From contig NZ_JBAHWA010000006.1 of NCBI RefSeq assembly GCF_036697405.1, positions 195,833 to 259,832 of the forward strand: 64,000 bases of DNA, read 5' to 3'. This DNA is from Lysobacter sp036697405 (GTDB taxonomy: Bacteria > Pseudomonadota > Gammaproteobacteria > Xanthomonadales > Xanthomonadaceae). This document shows, one piece after another, positions 51,501 to 64,000 of this stretch. The notes below the pieces were generated by a model. That model was given only the letters and a program-made list of their open reading frames with translations, did no database searches and was not told the DNA's origin. Position numbers and translations under genes: made by a program. The first letter of the stretch is position 1, and each line of letters begins with the position of its first letter.

Positions 51501-51859
51501 CCCTGGAGGCGCAGGCCTACGTGGCGCCGCGCAACGGCGAAGAAGAGACCCTGGCGCGGCTGTGGGCCGAGGTGCTCGGCCTCGAGCGGGTCGGCATCCA
51601 CGACGATTTCTTCGACCTCGGCGGGCATTCGCTGCTGGCCACCCAGCTGATCACGCGCGTGCAGAAGGCCTTCGGCGGCGAGATCGCGCTGCGCAGCCTG
51701 TTCGAGGCGCCCAGCGTGGCCGGCTTCGCCGAGCTGCTGCTGCGCCAGCGCATGGACAGCGTCGACGCCGACGCGCTGGCGGGCATGCTCGACCAGCTCG
51801 AAGGATTGTCGGACGAAGACATACAACTGCTGCTGGCAGGCGAGGGCGCCGAACGATGA
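48524..51859 (+). CDS. nonribosomal peptide synthetase module 2 (C-A-PCP), probably glycine
   Basis: A 1111-residue module. C domain with HHIAVDGWS at about 176; A domain with SGSTGRPKG, NLYGPTETT, YRSGDLARRL and GRIDHQVKLRGFRIELGE; PCP with GGHSL (Ser1036). Pocket residues read by eye as D-I-L-Q-F-G-L-V-W, one change from the glycine code DILQLGL(I/V)W, so glycine is likely. A short helical tail (VDADALAGMLDQLEGLSDED) after the PCP may be a docking element; module 1 ends in a similar LESLLASLEHLSDEEAS. It starts within the end of module 1 (translational coupling). Confidence 0.9.
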   Translation: MTEINQRLAGLSPEKRALLLQQLAKQSPAAPRSEIGRRARPARIPLSYAQQRLWILDRIDPGSAAYNVPTSMWMQGPLDEAAFARALDEILRRHESLRTLIAADEEGPHQVVQPPSAVPIERQDLRTLPAPEREAAAFALARAEARRPFDLARGPLLRALLVRVDDQRHLFTLNAHHIAVDGWSLGLLNDELRQLYGAYQDGLESPLPELPVQYVDYALWQRELLEGPALRTQLDYWRQRLAGPLPVLELPGDRPRPPVQSYRGEVLRSTLALETWDAVKRLSRQEGATPFMTVLAAYQTLLMRYSGQHDLVVGVGVANRRREELESLAGFFVNTLALRNDLSGNPSFRSLLAQVKDSTLAAYAHQDLPAERLIEDLAPERSLSHAPVFQTMLFFQNFPSGDSHLAGLTLTPVDFDRINPGTARSDLALFAGEQEDGLALFFEYASDLFDAATIEAFSGHFQQLLRSIVADPDRRLGELEILPQEERQRLLREWNDTALEAPLDTPLHRLFERQAERRPDAIAVECGSQRLSYAELDAQADALARALAARGAGPGQLVGLFVERSPRMLVALLGVLKAGAAYVPMDPSYPAERLGYMLEDARARLIVSERALQAQLPSSGCEPLWLDELDAAPGARVDSGVGPEDLAYVIFTSGSTGRPKGVQIPHRAAVNFLSAVAREPGLGEDDVMCAVTTLSFDIAVLELLLPLSVGARIALADRATAADGAALARLIDSAGASAMQATPATWRMLLDAGWRGRPQLRLFCGGEALPRELADRLLDCGAQLWNLYGPTETTVWSAVERVRADGAAISIGRPLANTELHIVDARGQLVPVGVPGELLIGGLGVARGYLARPELSAEKFVPDRHGARPGARLYRSGDLARRLRDGRIEVLGRIDHQVKLRGFRIELGEIESVLAEHPQVRQAVVVCREDRPGDKRLVAYVIGAADGAELRAHARQHLPEYMLPSAYVALAQYPLTPNGKVDRKALPAPDADALEAQAYVAPRNGEEETLARLWAEVLGLERVGIHDDFFDLGGHSLLATQLITRVQKAFGGEIALRSLFEAPSVAGFAELLLRQRMDSVDADALAGMLDQLEGLSDEDIQLLLAGEGAER

Positions 51860-51890
51860 GCGCGACGATCGCCTGCGGAGTGGACGGCGC

Positions 51891-56398
<4,508 letters not shown>

Positions 56399-56402
<4 letters not shown>

Positions 56403-57730
56403 ACCGCTACGCCGGCCTGCGCGATTTCCTGCTGATCTGGGTCGGCCAGCTGGTGTCGGGCGTGGGTTCGCGCCTGACCTCATTCGCGCTGGGCATCTGG
56501 GTCTACCAGAGCACCGGCTCGACCACCCAGTTCGCCCTGATCTTCGTCGCCATGGCGGTGCCGGCGCTGTTGATCTCGCCGATCGCCGGCGCCCTGGTCG
56601 ATCGCTGGGACCGACGCCGCACCATGATCGCCTGCGACGCGGTCTCGGCCCTGACCATGTTCGCGCTGGCGGCCTTGTACGCCACCGACCGCCTGGCCCT
56701 GTGGCACGTCTACGCCGGCGTCGGCATCTCGGCGATCGCCAACGCCTTCCTGCAGCCGGCGTATGCGGCCAGCATCCCGCTGCTCGCCAGCCAGGAACAG
56801 CTCACGCGCGTGAACGGTCTGGTCCAGACCGGTTTCGCGGTCGCCCAGGTCGGCGGACCGCTGCTGGCCGGCGTGCTGGTCAGCACCATCTCGATGCAGG
56901 GCGTGCTGATCGTCGATGCGCTCACCTTCGTGATCGGCGTGATCGCGCTGTGCTTCGCGCGCGTGCCGCGCCCGCTGCGCAGCGCCGAAGCCGAGCAGAG
57001 CCTGTGGCGCGAGGCCGCGACCGGTTTCCGTTACGTGCACGATCGCCCCGGCCTGTACGGCCTGCTGCTGGTGTTCGGCGCCACCAACTTCCTGTTCGGC
57101 ATCGCCAGCATCGCGATCACGCCGCTGGTGCTGTCGTTCGCCGATGCCGCGCTGCTGGGCGTGCAGATGGCGGTCGGCGGTTGCGGCCTGCTGCTGGGCG
57201 GCCTGGCCATGAGCACCTGGGGCGGCCCGAAGCGGCGCATCCACGGCGTGTTGGGTTTCTCGCTGGCCGCCGGCGTGCTGCTGGCCGTGCACGGCCTGGC
57301 GCCGTCCTTCGCCTTGGTGCTGGTGGCCGGTTTCGGCTTCTTCCTGACGTTACCTGTGCTCAACGCGTCGAATGCCGCGCTGTGGCAGAGCAAGGTGCCG
57401 GCCGATCTGCAGGGCCGCTGCTTCGCGATCCAGCGCGTGCTGTCGGAAGCGGCGATGCCCCTGGGCTATTGCCTGGCTGGTCCGCTGGCCGAGCGCGTGT
57501 TCGAACCGTTGATGGCGCCCGGCGGCGCCCTGGCCGCATCGGTCGGGGCCTGGATCGGCGTCGGTCCGGGCCGCGGCCTGGGCCTGATGTTCATAGTCCT
57601 TGGGGTCCTGATGACGGCGGTCGCGGCCAGCGCCTATGCGGTGCGCGCGATCCGCCGGGTCGAGGACGAATTGCCCGACGCGCCGATTCTGGCGACGGGT
57701 TCGGCGGCGGGAGTCAGCGCCGCGGCTTGA
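56399..57730 (+). CDS. MFS transporter (EntS-like), probable product exporter
   Basis: A 443-residue 12-helix MFS protein. The start FLLIWVGQLVSGVGSRLTSFALGIWV and DRWDRRRTMI (the loop 2-3 signature) match the siderophore/macrolide-exporter group of NRPS loci. GTG 56399 starts in a GTGA overlap with the NRPS stop and is preceded by GGAGGAGGAAG. Its place inside the operon argues that it exports the peptide. Confidence 0.85.
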
Positions 57731-57748
57731 GTTTGCGATGGAGGCGTC

Positions 57749-57955
57749 ATGCAAGGAGAAGAGATGGATCTCGGTGCGTATCGGGTGGTGGTCAATCACG
57801 AAGACCAGTACTCGATCCTGCCGGTGGCGTATGCGATCCCGCAGGGCTGGCGCGATGCCGGCTTCGAAGGATCGAAGGACGAATGCCTGGCTCGCATCCG
57901 CGAGTGGTGGACCGACATGCGCCCGCTCAGCGTGCGCAATGCGGCACGCGGCTGA
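57749..57955 (+). CDS. MbtH-like protein, NRPS adenylation partner
   Basis: A 63-68 residue protein with the MbtH signature: VVVNHEDQYSILP, then IPQGWRDAGFEG, ECLARIREWWTDMRP. MbtH-like proteins bind A domains and are often needed for their folding or activity. Two starts are possible: ATG 57749 (GGAGG at 57740-57744) or ATG 57764 (AAGGAG at 57753-57758), which is closer to the usual length. It is too short to be found easily but is clearly real. Confidence 0.92.
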   Translation: MQGEEMDLGAYRVVVNHEDQYSILPVAYAIPQGWRDAGFEGSKDECLARIREWWTDMRPLSVRNAARG

Positions 57956-57977
57956 GCCAGGGACCAGGAGCGAGGCG

Positions 57978-58820
57978 ATGAGCCCAGATAACGATTCCTT
58001 CCAACTGCCCGACCCGGATGCGGCCCTGATGGCGGGGCGCACCCACGTCGAAAGCGCCGGCGCGGCCGCGCGCGGCCAACTGCTGCGCGCCTCGGACGTC
58101 GAGCGCAACCAGCCCTCCAGCGCGCCGCTGCCCACCATCGTAAGCTGGGTGCGCGAGTTCCTCGCCCAGCCGCATCCGGAGCTGGGCCGGACCGGGCCGG
58201 TGTGTCCGTTCACGCCGCTGGCGCTGGGCCTGGACACGATCTGGCTCACCGAGGTCGCCGACGCCGATCCGGATCCTGCGCGCATGGCCGAGCTGATCGC
58301 GCATTACCGCGATCTGTTCCTGGAAATCGAGCCGCGCAACGGCGCGGCCGCGGTCAACAAGTCGATCCTGATCGTGTTCCCCAACCTCGGCGCCGACGGC
58401 GCCAGCGTGGTCGACCGCATCCAGGCCGAGAACAAGGGCGGCTTCGTCGAACTGGGCCTGATGCTGGGCGAGTTCCATGCCCGCAACAGCAGCCCCGGCC
58501 TGCGCAATCCGGAGTTCTTCCCGCTGCGCAGCCCGGTGCCCATGCTGGCGATCCGGCACATGGTCGAATCCGACCTGCCGTTCCTGCGCCGCGACATCGA
58601 CGCGCCGGAAGTGCGCGCGGCCTACCTGCGTTCCTATCTGCGCCGGCTCGGGCCCAACCTGCGCCGCAACAATTTCGAGCAGGCGATCGAAGCCCTGGTC
58701 GAAGCGGAACTGCAGCTGCGCCTGTCCGCCGGTGCGCAGGAAACGCCGCGCCTGAGCGCGGTGCCGCGCACCGCCGCCCGCGCACGTCGCGCCGCTGTCG
58801 GAACCGCGGTCGATGACTGA
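57978..58820 (+). CDS. DUF6875-like protein of the NRPS operon
   Basis: A 280-residue soluble protein. The central part REFLAQPHPELGRTGPVCPF and LGLDTIWLTEV, with KSILIVFPNLGADG, resembles a family (DUF6875) seen in NRPS and related loci, of unknown role. A Cys in GPVCPFTP and GFVELGLMLGEFHARNSSPGL are the most conserved-looking parts. No signal or membrane segment. ATG 57978 follows AGGAG; the 3' end overlaps the monooxygenase start by 8 nt, implying coupled translation. Confidence 0.65.
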   Translation: MSPDNDSFQLPDPDAALMAGRTHVESAGAAARGQLLRASDVERNQPSSAPLPTIVSWVREFLAQPHPELGRTGPVCPFTPLALGLDTIWLTEVADADPDPARMAELIAHYRDLFLEIEPRNGAAAVNKSILIVFPNLGADGASVVDRIQAENKGGFVELGLMLGEFHARNSSPGLRNPEFFPLRSPVPMLAIRHMVESDLPFLRRDIDAPEVRAAYLRSYLRRLGPNLRRNNFEQAIEALVEAELQLRLSAGAQETPRLSAVPRTAARARRAAVGTAVDD

Positions 58821-60156
58821 CGCACCCGCTCCGGATAACGCCGCGCGCGTGGCCATCGTCGGCGGCGGTCTGGCCGGCTCCCTGCTGGCGTTGCGCCTGG
58901 CCGCGCTCGGCCATGGCGTCGACGTCTACGAACGCCGCCCCGACCCGCGCGTGAGCGGCGCCGAAGGCGGCCGCTCGATCAACCTGGGCCTGTCCAAGCG
59001 CGGCATCCAGGCGCTGACCGAGGCCGAACTGATCGACGCGGTGATGCCGACCTCGGTAACCATGGCCGGGCGCGTGATCCACGCCCCCGACGGCAGCACC
59101 CGCTACCAGCCTTACGGCAAGGATCGCGGCGAAGTGCTGCACTCGATCGATCGCAACGAACTCAACCGCCTGCTGCTGGACCGCGCCGAGCGCCACCCGC
59201 AGGTGCGCCTGCACTTCGGTCACCGCCTGGTCGCGGCCGACAAGGCCGCGCGCGAACTCGAATTCGACACCGGCGGCGCGACCTTGAAGGTACGCCCGGA
59301 CTGGGTGGTCGGCGCCGACGGCGCGTTCTCGCGCACGCGCCAGGAAATGCAGCGCGGCGAACGCGCCGACTACCACCAGGAATACCTGGAGTGGGGTTAC
59401 AAGGAACTCACCCTGAAGCCGCTCGCCGACGGCAGTTCGGCGATCGAGCTGGAGGCGCTGCACGTGTGGCCGCGCAGTCACGGCCTGTTCGTCTCGCACC
59501 CCAATCGCGACGGCTCGCACACGCTCACCCTGTTCCTGCCGTTCGAAGGCCCGGACAGTTTCGCCACCACCCGCAGCGAAGACGAGGTGCGCGCGCTGTT
59601 CGCCACCTACTTCCCCGACCTGCTGCCGCTGCTGCCGCAGCTGGTCGAGGAGTGGATGGCGCATCCGGTCGGCGCGCTGGTGACCACGCGCACCGCGCCG
59701 TGGAGTCGCGAGGACTGGATGGTGCTGGTCGGCGACGCCTGCCACGCGGTCTATCCCTTCTACGGCCAGGGCATGAACTCGGCCTTCGAGGATTGCTCGG
59801 CGCTGATGGCCGCGCTCGCGCGCCATCCGGGCCGGCGCGCGGACGCGTTCGCCGACTACGAACGCTCGCGGCGCCCGCACACCGACACCCTCGCCGAACT
59901 GTCCAAGGCCAACTTCGTCGAGCTGCGCCAGAAGGTGCAGTCGCCGTGGTTCCTCGCGCGCAAGCGCCTGGACGTGGCCCTCAACCGGCTGCTGCCGCAT
60001 TCCTGGTTGCCGCTGTACACCATGATCGCGCACACCACCATGCCCTACGGCGACGCCCTCGCGCGCGCGCGGCGGCAGGAGCGCATCCTGGTCGGCGCCG
60101 GTGCCGGCGCGCTGGCGGTCGTCGCGGTCGGCGCCTGGTGGGCGCTGGGCGGCTGA
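58813..60156 (+). CDS. kmo: FAD-dependent monooxygenase, kynurenine 3-monooxygenase-like
   Basis: A 447-residue flavoprotein. FAD-binding VAIVGGGLAGSLLALRLA at about residue 12, EGGRSINLGLSKRGIQAL (the KMO-type segment), and GDACHAVYPFYGQGMNSAFEDC. The C-terminus ends in a hydrophobic helix (LVGAGAGALAVVAVGAWWAL), like the membrane anchor of eukaryotic KMO. The expected reaction is hydroxylation of L-kynurenine to 3-hydroxykynurenine with NADPH and O2. In Xanthomonads KMO is part of tryptophan-to-NAD metabolism, but here it is translationally coupled to an NRPS operon, so it may supply or modify an aromatic unit of the peptide. Confidence 0.82.
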   Translation: MTDAPAPDNAARVAIVGGGLAGSLLALRLAALGHGVDVYERRPDPRVSGAEGGRSINLGLSKRGIQALTEAELIDAVMPTSVTMAGRVIHAPDGSTRYQPYGKDRGEVLHSIDRNELNRLLLDRAERHPQVRLHFGHRLVAADKAARELEFDTGGATLKVRPDWVVGADGAFSRTRQEMQRGERADYHQEYLEWGYKELTLKPLADGSSAIELEALHVWPRSHGLFVSHPNRDGSHTLTLFLPFEGPDSFATTRSEDEVRALFATYFPDLLPLLPQLVEEWMAHPVGALVTTRTAPWSREDWMVLVGDACHAVYPFYGQGMNSAFEDCSALMAALARHPGRRADAFADYERSRRPHTDTLAELSKANFVELRQKVQSPWFLARKRLDVALNRLLPHSWLPLYTMIAHTTMPYGDALARARRQERILVGAGAGALAVVAVGAWWALGG

Positions 60157-60690
60157 GCGCACCGTTTCGGCGCACTTCACGCACGGTTTGGCGCGGGATT
60201 TTCCCGCATCAGATATGTGCTTTGCGTGCCATCAATCTCGACGCTTCGAACAGGTTCGAAGCCTCGATGCGCGGCACTTGACGCCGCCCCCGGCCGTGTA
60301 GAAGCTGGCCCCACGCCGTACCGGGCTGTAACCCGCGTGCTGGGGCGCACAGGAACCGCTGCATCCCACCGGGGAGCCAAGCAGTGACGCACACGGAATG
60401 TGGATCGGCCGGCCGCTCGCCGTCGGCCCCATCGCCATCACTTCAGAGCCTCGTGTTCGTCGCAGGCAGGTCTTGCGTTGGTCCGAACGCTGGAGCAGGC
60501 ACCGTGCAGCACGCGGCGCGCCCGCCGTTCGGTGGCGTGTCATCGCTTTGTTGGATTTCTTCTGGAGGCTGTCGCAGCGACCGCGACGGATAGGCCTCAT
60601 CGTGGGTCATGCCCGGCTCGCGCCGCGCACGCCTCAGCAGCAAACCACGCCGTCCGCGAGGCCGGTGCAGACAACTCGAAAGGGGATGGT
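60157..60690. other. intergenic region before the RHS gene
   Basis: 534 nt without a recognisable gene; short frames in it are Arg/Pro-rich and look non-coding. It holds a perfect palindrome at 60243-60262 (below). The 3' end has AGGGGAT (60681-60687), the ribosome-binding site for the RHS gene. Confidence 0.5.
60243..60262. promoter_or_regulatory. palindrome GCTTCGAAC-AG-GTTCGAAGC
   Basis: Perfect 9-bp arms with a 2-nt spacer, 87 nt after the kmo stop and 429 nt before the RHS start. It could be an operator or a stem-loop at the end of the NRPS transcript; no T-tract follows. Confidence 0.4.
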
Positions 60691-63600
60691 ATGGGTTACG
60701 AAGGATTGAACCGCCGCCGCTCCATTGCCGTGCGCGGGCGCTCGCTCGCGGCCGCGCTGGGCTTGCTGGCGCTGCTGAGCGGCGCCGCCTCCGCGCAGGA
60801 GATCGGCCAGGTCTGGGCCAGCCCCTGGGCGTTCAACGGGCCTCATAGCAACGAGCGCGCGGTGCAGCAGGACATGGAGAGCCTGTATGCCGCCTCGCTG
60901 CCCTACGGCCCCTTCAGTTTCGAAGTCACCAAGCAGACCGTGCTGAGCGACCGCACGATCTACCAGTACGAGTTCGAGCGCGTGCCGCCGGTGGTGGGCG
61001 AGTGGAGCCATCACAGCCTGCTCGACCCGCAGCAGCCGAACGCGACCCTGCAGATGGTCGTGGACCAGATCAAGCAGCGTCTGGACGCGGACAGCACCGG
61101 GCAGGGCTGCCCCGCGTCCACCGTGGTGACCGTGTCGCCCAACTGGCAAGTGGACAGCAGCTGGGACAACGGCCAGAGCATCAACGAGTCCACCACCTAC
61201 ACGGCCAGCTACGCGGTCGGTTCGCCCGGTAATTGCAGCAGCACCAACGAGAACAGCTCGATCTTGCGTAACCGTTCGATCCAATGCCCCAACATCACGG
61301 TGCATGCGTGGAGCGCCTCCAAGCAGGCCTGCGCCGGCGTGCCGGGCTCGGAGATGGCCTACGTCAGCGACCCTCCGCGCGTCTGTCCGTCCGAGGAGGG
61401 CTGTCAGACCACCAGCGGCGCCAAGACTGAAACGACGCGCGATTTCGACCTGGGTTGGATCGCCTTTCAGCGCAGCTACCACTCCGGCGGCTCCGCCGCT
61501 GGCGGCGGCTTCGGCGGCGGCTGGACGCATTCGCACAACATCCGCCTGGCCATCGGCACCGATCCGGCCAGCGGCAACGCGACGCTGCACTACGGCCTGA
61601 TCGAGGGCAACGGCGCGCACGTCGCCTACAAGCCCGTCGGATCGGCCTATGAGGCGACCGAAGGCAGCGGCGACCGCCTGCTTGCGTCCGGTGCGCAATG
61701 GAAGCTCTACCGCGCCGATCGCGTGCTGACTTTCGATGCCGAAGGCCGGCTGCTGGAGCAGCGCTACGACGATGGCACCTTCCTGAGCTACAGCTACGAC
61801 ACCCTCAAGCGCCTGACGACCATCGCGCACAGCAGCGGCCGCACCCTGGAGTTCGCCTATGCCTCGGGCAAGGGCGCCGCGCCGGTGGCATCGATCAGCT
61901 CCGGCGGCGCGGTGCTGGCCAGCTACGGCTACACCTCGCAGGGGCAGGTGCAGACGGCGACGTATCCCGGAGGCGCGCAGCTGGGCTACCACTACAGCAA
62001 ATCCAATGCGCCGATGCTGTTGACCGGCGTCACCGCCGAGGACGGCCGCCGCCTGAGCAGCTACACCTACGACGCCAAGGACCGCGTGGAGTACAGCGAG
62101 CTGCAAGACGCGGGCGCAGGCTTGTTGCTGGAGTACACCGCGGGCGGCACGGCCAAGGCCACCAATGCGCTCGGCCGCGTGAACACCTACGCCCTCACCG
62201 CCACACCGCCCAGCGGCGCGCCGCGCAAGGTCGCCTCCGTCAACAACAGCGCCGGCACCCTCAGCTACACCTACTACCCCGAAACCACCGACTTCCGCCG
62301 CCGCCTCGACACCGTCACCGACCGCAACGGCACGGTCGCCAAGCACCAGTACGCCGAGATCACCGACACCGTCTCCGGTCTGTTGGTCAGTGCGCATACG
62401 GTCACCGAGGCCCAGGGCACGGCGCAGGCGCGCACCACCGAGCAGCGCTCGGAGCTGGCCACCAACCGCGTGCTGATGACTTTGGTCGGCAACCGCGAGA
62501 CCCGCATCGTCCGCAATGCGCGCCAGCAGCCGACCTCGGTCGCGGTGCGCGACACCGCCACCAACGCCACCCGCACCACCGCCTACGCCTACTGCGAAGC
62601 CGCCGACGTCGCCGCCAGCAACAGCACCTGTCCCTTGCTGGGCCTGCTCAAGTCGGTCGACGGCCCGCGCACCGATGTCGGCGACGTCACCACCTACGCC
62701 TACTACCCCAGCGACGACGCCAGCTGCGCCTCCGCCCCTGCCGCCTGCCCGCACCGCAAGGGCGACCTGTGGAAGACCACCAATGCGCTGGGGCAGGTCA
62801 CCGAGGTGCTGCAGTACGACGCCCAGGGCCGGGTGTTGTCCGTCAAGGACATCGCCGGCGTGGTCACCGACTACGAATACCACCCGCGCGGTTGGCTGAC
62901 CGCCACCAAGGTCCGCGGCCCCAACAACGCCAGCGAAACCGACGACCGCATCACCCGCGCCATCTACGAACCCACCGGCTTGGTCCAGCGCCTGACCCAG
63001 CCCGATGGCCGCTACCTCGTGTTCACCTACGACGCCGCCCAGCGCCTGACCGACGTCGCCGACAACGCCGGCAACACCCTCCATTACACCCTGGACGCCG
63101 CCGGCAACCGCACCCAGGAAGAAACCAAGGACAGCGGCGGCATCCTGCGTCGCCAACTCGGCCGCGCCTACAACGCCCTGGGCGAGCAGACCCAGCACAA
63201 GGACGCCGACAACCACATCACCGGCACCACCTTTGATGCCGACGGCAACCCCAACCTGGTCACCGACCCGCTCAGCCGCGTGGTCGACCACGACTTCGAC
63301 CCGCTCAACCGCGTCTCGCGCACCGTCCAGGACCCGGGCGGCATCGCCGCCGAAACCCTGTACCAGTACGACGCGCTGGATCAGGTCACCCAGGTCACCG
63401 ATCCCAAGGGTTTGAACACCGGCTACACCTACAACGGCTTCGGCGACGTGACCGCGCTTAGCAGCCCGGACACCGGCCTGACCCAGTACGGCTACGACAG
63501 CGCCGGTAATCTCGACAGCCGCCTCGACGCCAACGACGCCCAGGCGCACACCTACGACTACGACGCGCTCAACCGCTTGACCTCGGTGTCGATGCTGGCC

Positions 63601-64000
63601 ACCAGCGGCGGCAACGACATCGTCTATCAGTACGACATCTTCAACACCGGCTGCGGCGGCGAGCCTTCGTTCGCGCGGAGCCGTTTGACCGGCATCAACA
63701 AGAACTTCGGCGCCGCGCTGCGCTACTGCTACGACCGCTTCGGCCAGGTCGAAACCAAGATGCAGATCGTCGGTGGCCGCTTCTTCATGGTGAACTACAG
63801 CTACACCGCCGCGGGCGACCTGAAGACGGTGAACTACCCCGACGGCGCCGTGGTCGACTACGTGCGCAACGCCCAGGGCCGCATCACCGAGGTCGGCGTC
63901 ACCCCGAACGGCGGCAGCCGCACGGTGCTGCTCAACCAGGCCGGCTACGCCCCGTTCGGCCCCGCGACCGGCTGGGTCTACGGCAACGGCCGCACCCTGT
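60691..64000 (+). CDS. secreted RHS/YD-repeat protein (3' partial)
   Basis: At least 1103 residues, open to the window end. A signal peptide (SLAAALGLLALLSGAASAQ) follows a basic N-terminus. Residues about 40-240 are a Cys-containing region of no known family. Then FDLGWIAFQRSYHSGG and FGGGWTHSHNIRL mark the start of the RHS shell, and YD repeats continue (YDDGTFLSYSYD, YDAKDRVEYSE, YDAQGRVLSV, YDAAQRLTDV, YDALDQVTQV, YDALNRLTSV). RHS proteins form a cage that encloses a variable C-terminal toxin; that end and any immunity gene lie beyond the window. The Sec signal suggests export without a type VI needle. ATG 60691. Confidence 0.88.
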   Translation, partial: MGYEGLNRRRSIAVRGRSLAAALGLLALLSGAASAQEIGQVWASPWAFNGPHSNERAVQQDMESLYAASLPYGPFSFEVTKQTVLSDRTIYQYEFERVPPVVGEWSHHSLLDPQQPNATLQMVVDQIKQRLDADSTGQGCPASTVVTVSPNWQVDSSWDNGQSINESTTYTASYAVGSPGNCSSTNENSSILRNRSIQCPNITVHAWSASKQACAGVPGSEMAYVSDPPRVCPSEEGCQTTSGAKTETTRDFDLGWIAFQRSYHSGGSAAGGGFGGGWTHSHNIRLAIGTDPASGNATLHYGLIEGNGAHVAYKPVGSAYEATEGSGDRLLASGAQWKLYRADRVLTFDAEGRLLEQRYDDGTFLSYSYDTLKRLTTIAHSSGRTLEFAYASGKGAAPVASISSGGAVLASYGYTSQGQVQTATYPGGAQLGYHYSKSNAPMLLTGVTAEDGRRLSSYTYDAKDRVEYSELQDAGAGLLLEYTAGGTAKATNALGRVNTYALTATPPSGAPRKVASVNNSAGTLSYTYYPETTDFRRRLDTVTDRNGTVAKHQYAEITDTVSGLLVSAHTVTEAQGTAQARTTEQRSELATNRVLMTLVGNRETRIVRNARQQPTSVAVRDTATNATRTTAYAYCEAADVAASNSTCPLLGLLKSVDGPRTDVGDVTTYAYYPSDDASCASAPAACPHRKGDLWKTTNALGQVTEVLQYDAQGRVLSVKDIAGVVTDYEYHPRGWLTATKVRGPNNASETDDRITRAIYEPTGLVQRLTQPDGRYLVFTYDAAQRLTDVADNAGNTLHYTLDAAGNRTQEETKDSGGILRRQLGRAYNALGEQTQHKDADNHITGTTFDADGNPNLVTDPLSRVVDHDFDPLNRVSRTVQDPGGIAAETLYQYDALDQVTQVTDPKGLNTGYTYNGFGDVTALSSPDTGLTQYGYDSAGNLDSRLDANDAQAHTYDYDALNRLTSVSMLATSGGNDIVYQYDIFNTGCGGEPSFARSRLTGINKNFGAALRYCYDRFGQVETKMQIVGGRFFMVNYSYTAAGDLKTVNYPDGAVVDYVRNAQGRITEVGVTPNGGSRTVLLNQAGYAPFGPATGWVYGNGRTL

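Overview
The window is high-GC, densely coded proteobacterial DNA. Several things point to Xanthomonadaceae, most likely a Lysobacter-like genome: two Ax21-type outer-membrane proteins, TGTGGGAGCG-type and GTAGGATGCGG-type intergenic palindromes, a split hemD/hemX/hemY locus, and NRPS genes at two places. The genus is inferred, not proven. No rRNA, tRNA, CRISPR array or transposase was seen.

Layout. (1) 1-18 kb is a mixed region. It opens with the C-terminal thioesterase end of an NRPS whose body lies upstream, with cysteine in place of the catalytic serine. Then come a BASS transporter, two secreted hydrolases, a BlaI/BlaR1-like regulatory pair whose likely target is a secreted HExxH protein behind two tandem dyads, a GST, a VOC protein, an OhrR-like MarR regulator divergent from a secreted hydrolase with three copies of one palindrome between them, and ntrBC with an NtrC box abutting the ntrB start. 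sodC, a GNAT protein and hypotheticals follow. (2) 18-30 kb is housekeeping: a thiolase, a macro-domain protein, hemD-hemX-hemY, rhodanese-secB-gpsA and a secreted Cys-rich protein made of two similar halves. A 165-bp poly-G/poly-C block at 19770-19934 is probably an assembly artefact over a hairpin repeat. (3) 29.5-35.5 kb holds two tandem Ax21-family proteins and the RtcR / sigma-54 / rtcB-rtcA RNA repair locus.

(4) 35.5-44.8 kb is an eight-gene minus-strand operon. In transcription order: class II aldolase, double nucleotidyltransferase, SAM methyltransferase, DPM1-like GT2, GDPD-like protein, a GT-C/kinase fusion, HAD phosphatase, GT87. Four junctions are 4-nt start/stop overlaps. The gene set is consistent with making an activated small polyol or sugar, loading a lipid-linked donor and transferring it to a surface glycan. 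This is the best candidate for an undescribed pathway here. (5) 45.2-60.2 kb is a plus-strand NRPS operon: three C-A-PCP modules on three proteins, the last ending in a reductase, then an MFS exporter, an MbtH-like protein, a DUF6875-like protein and a kynurenine-3-monooxygenase-like enzyme. It predicts a tripeptide released by reduction as an aldehyde or alcohol, probably with glycine in the middle. (6) 60.7 kb to the end is a secreted RHS/YD-repeat protein that runs off the window.
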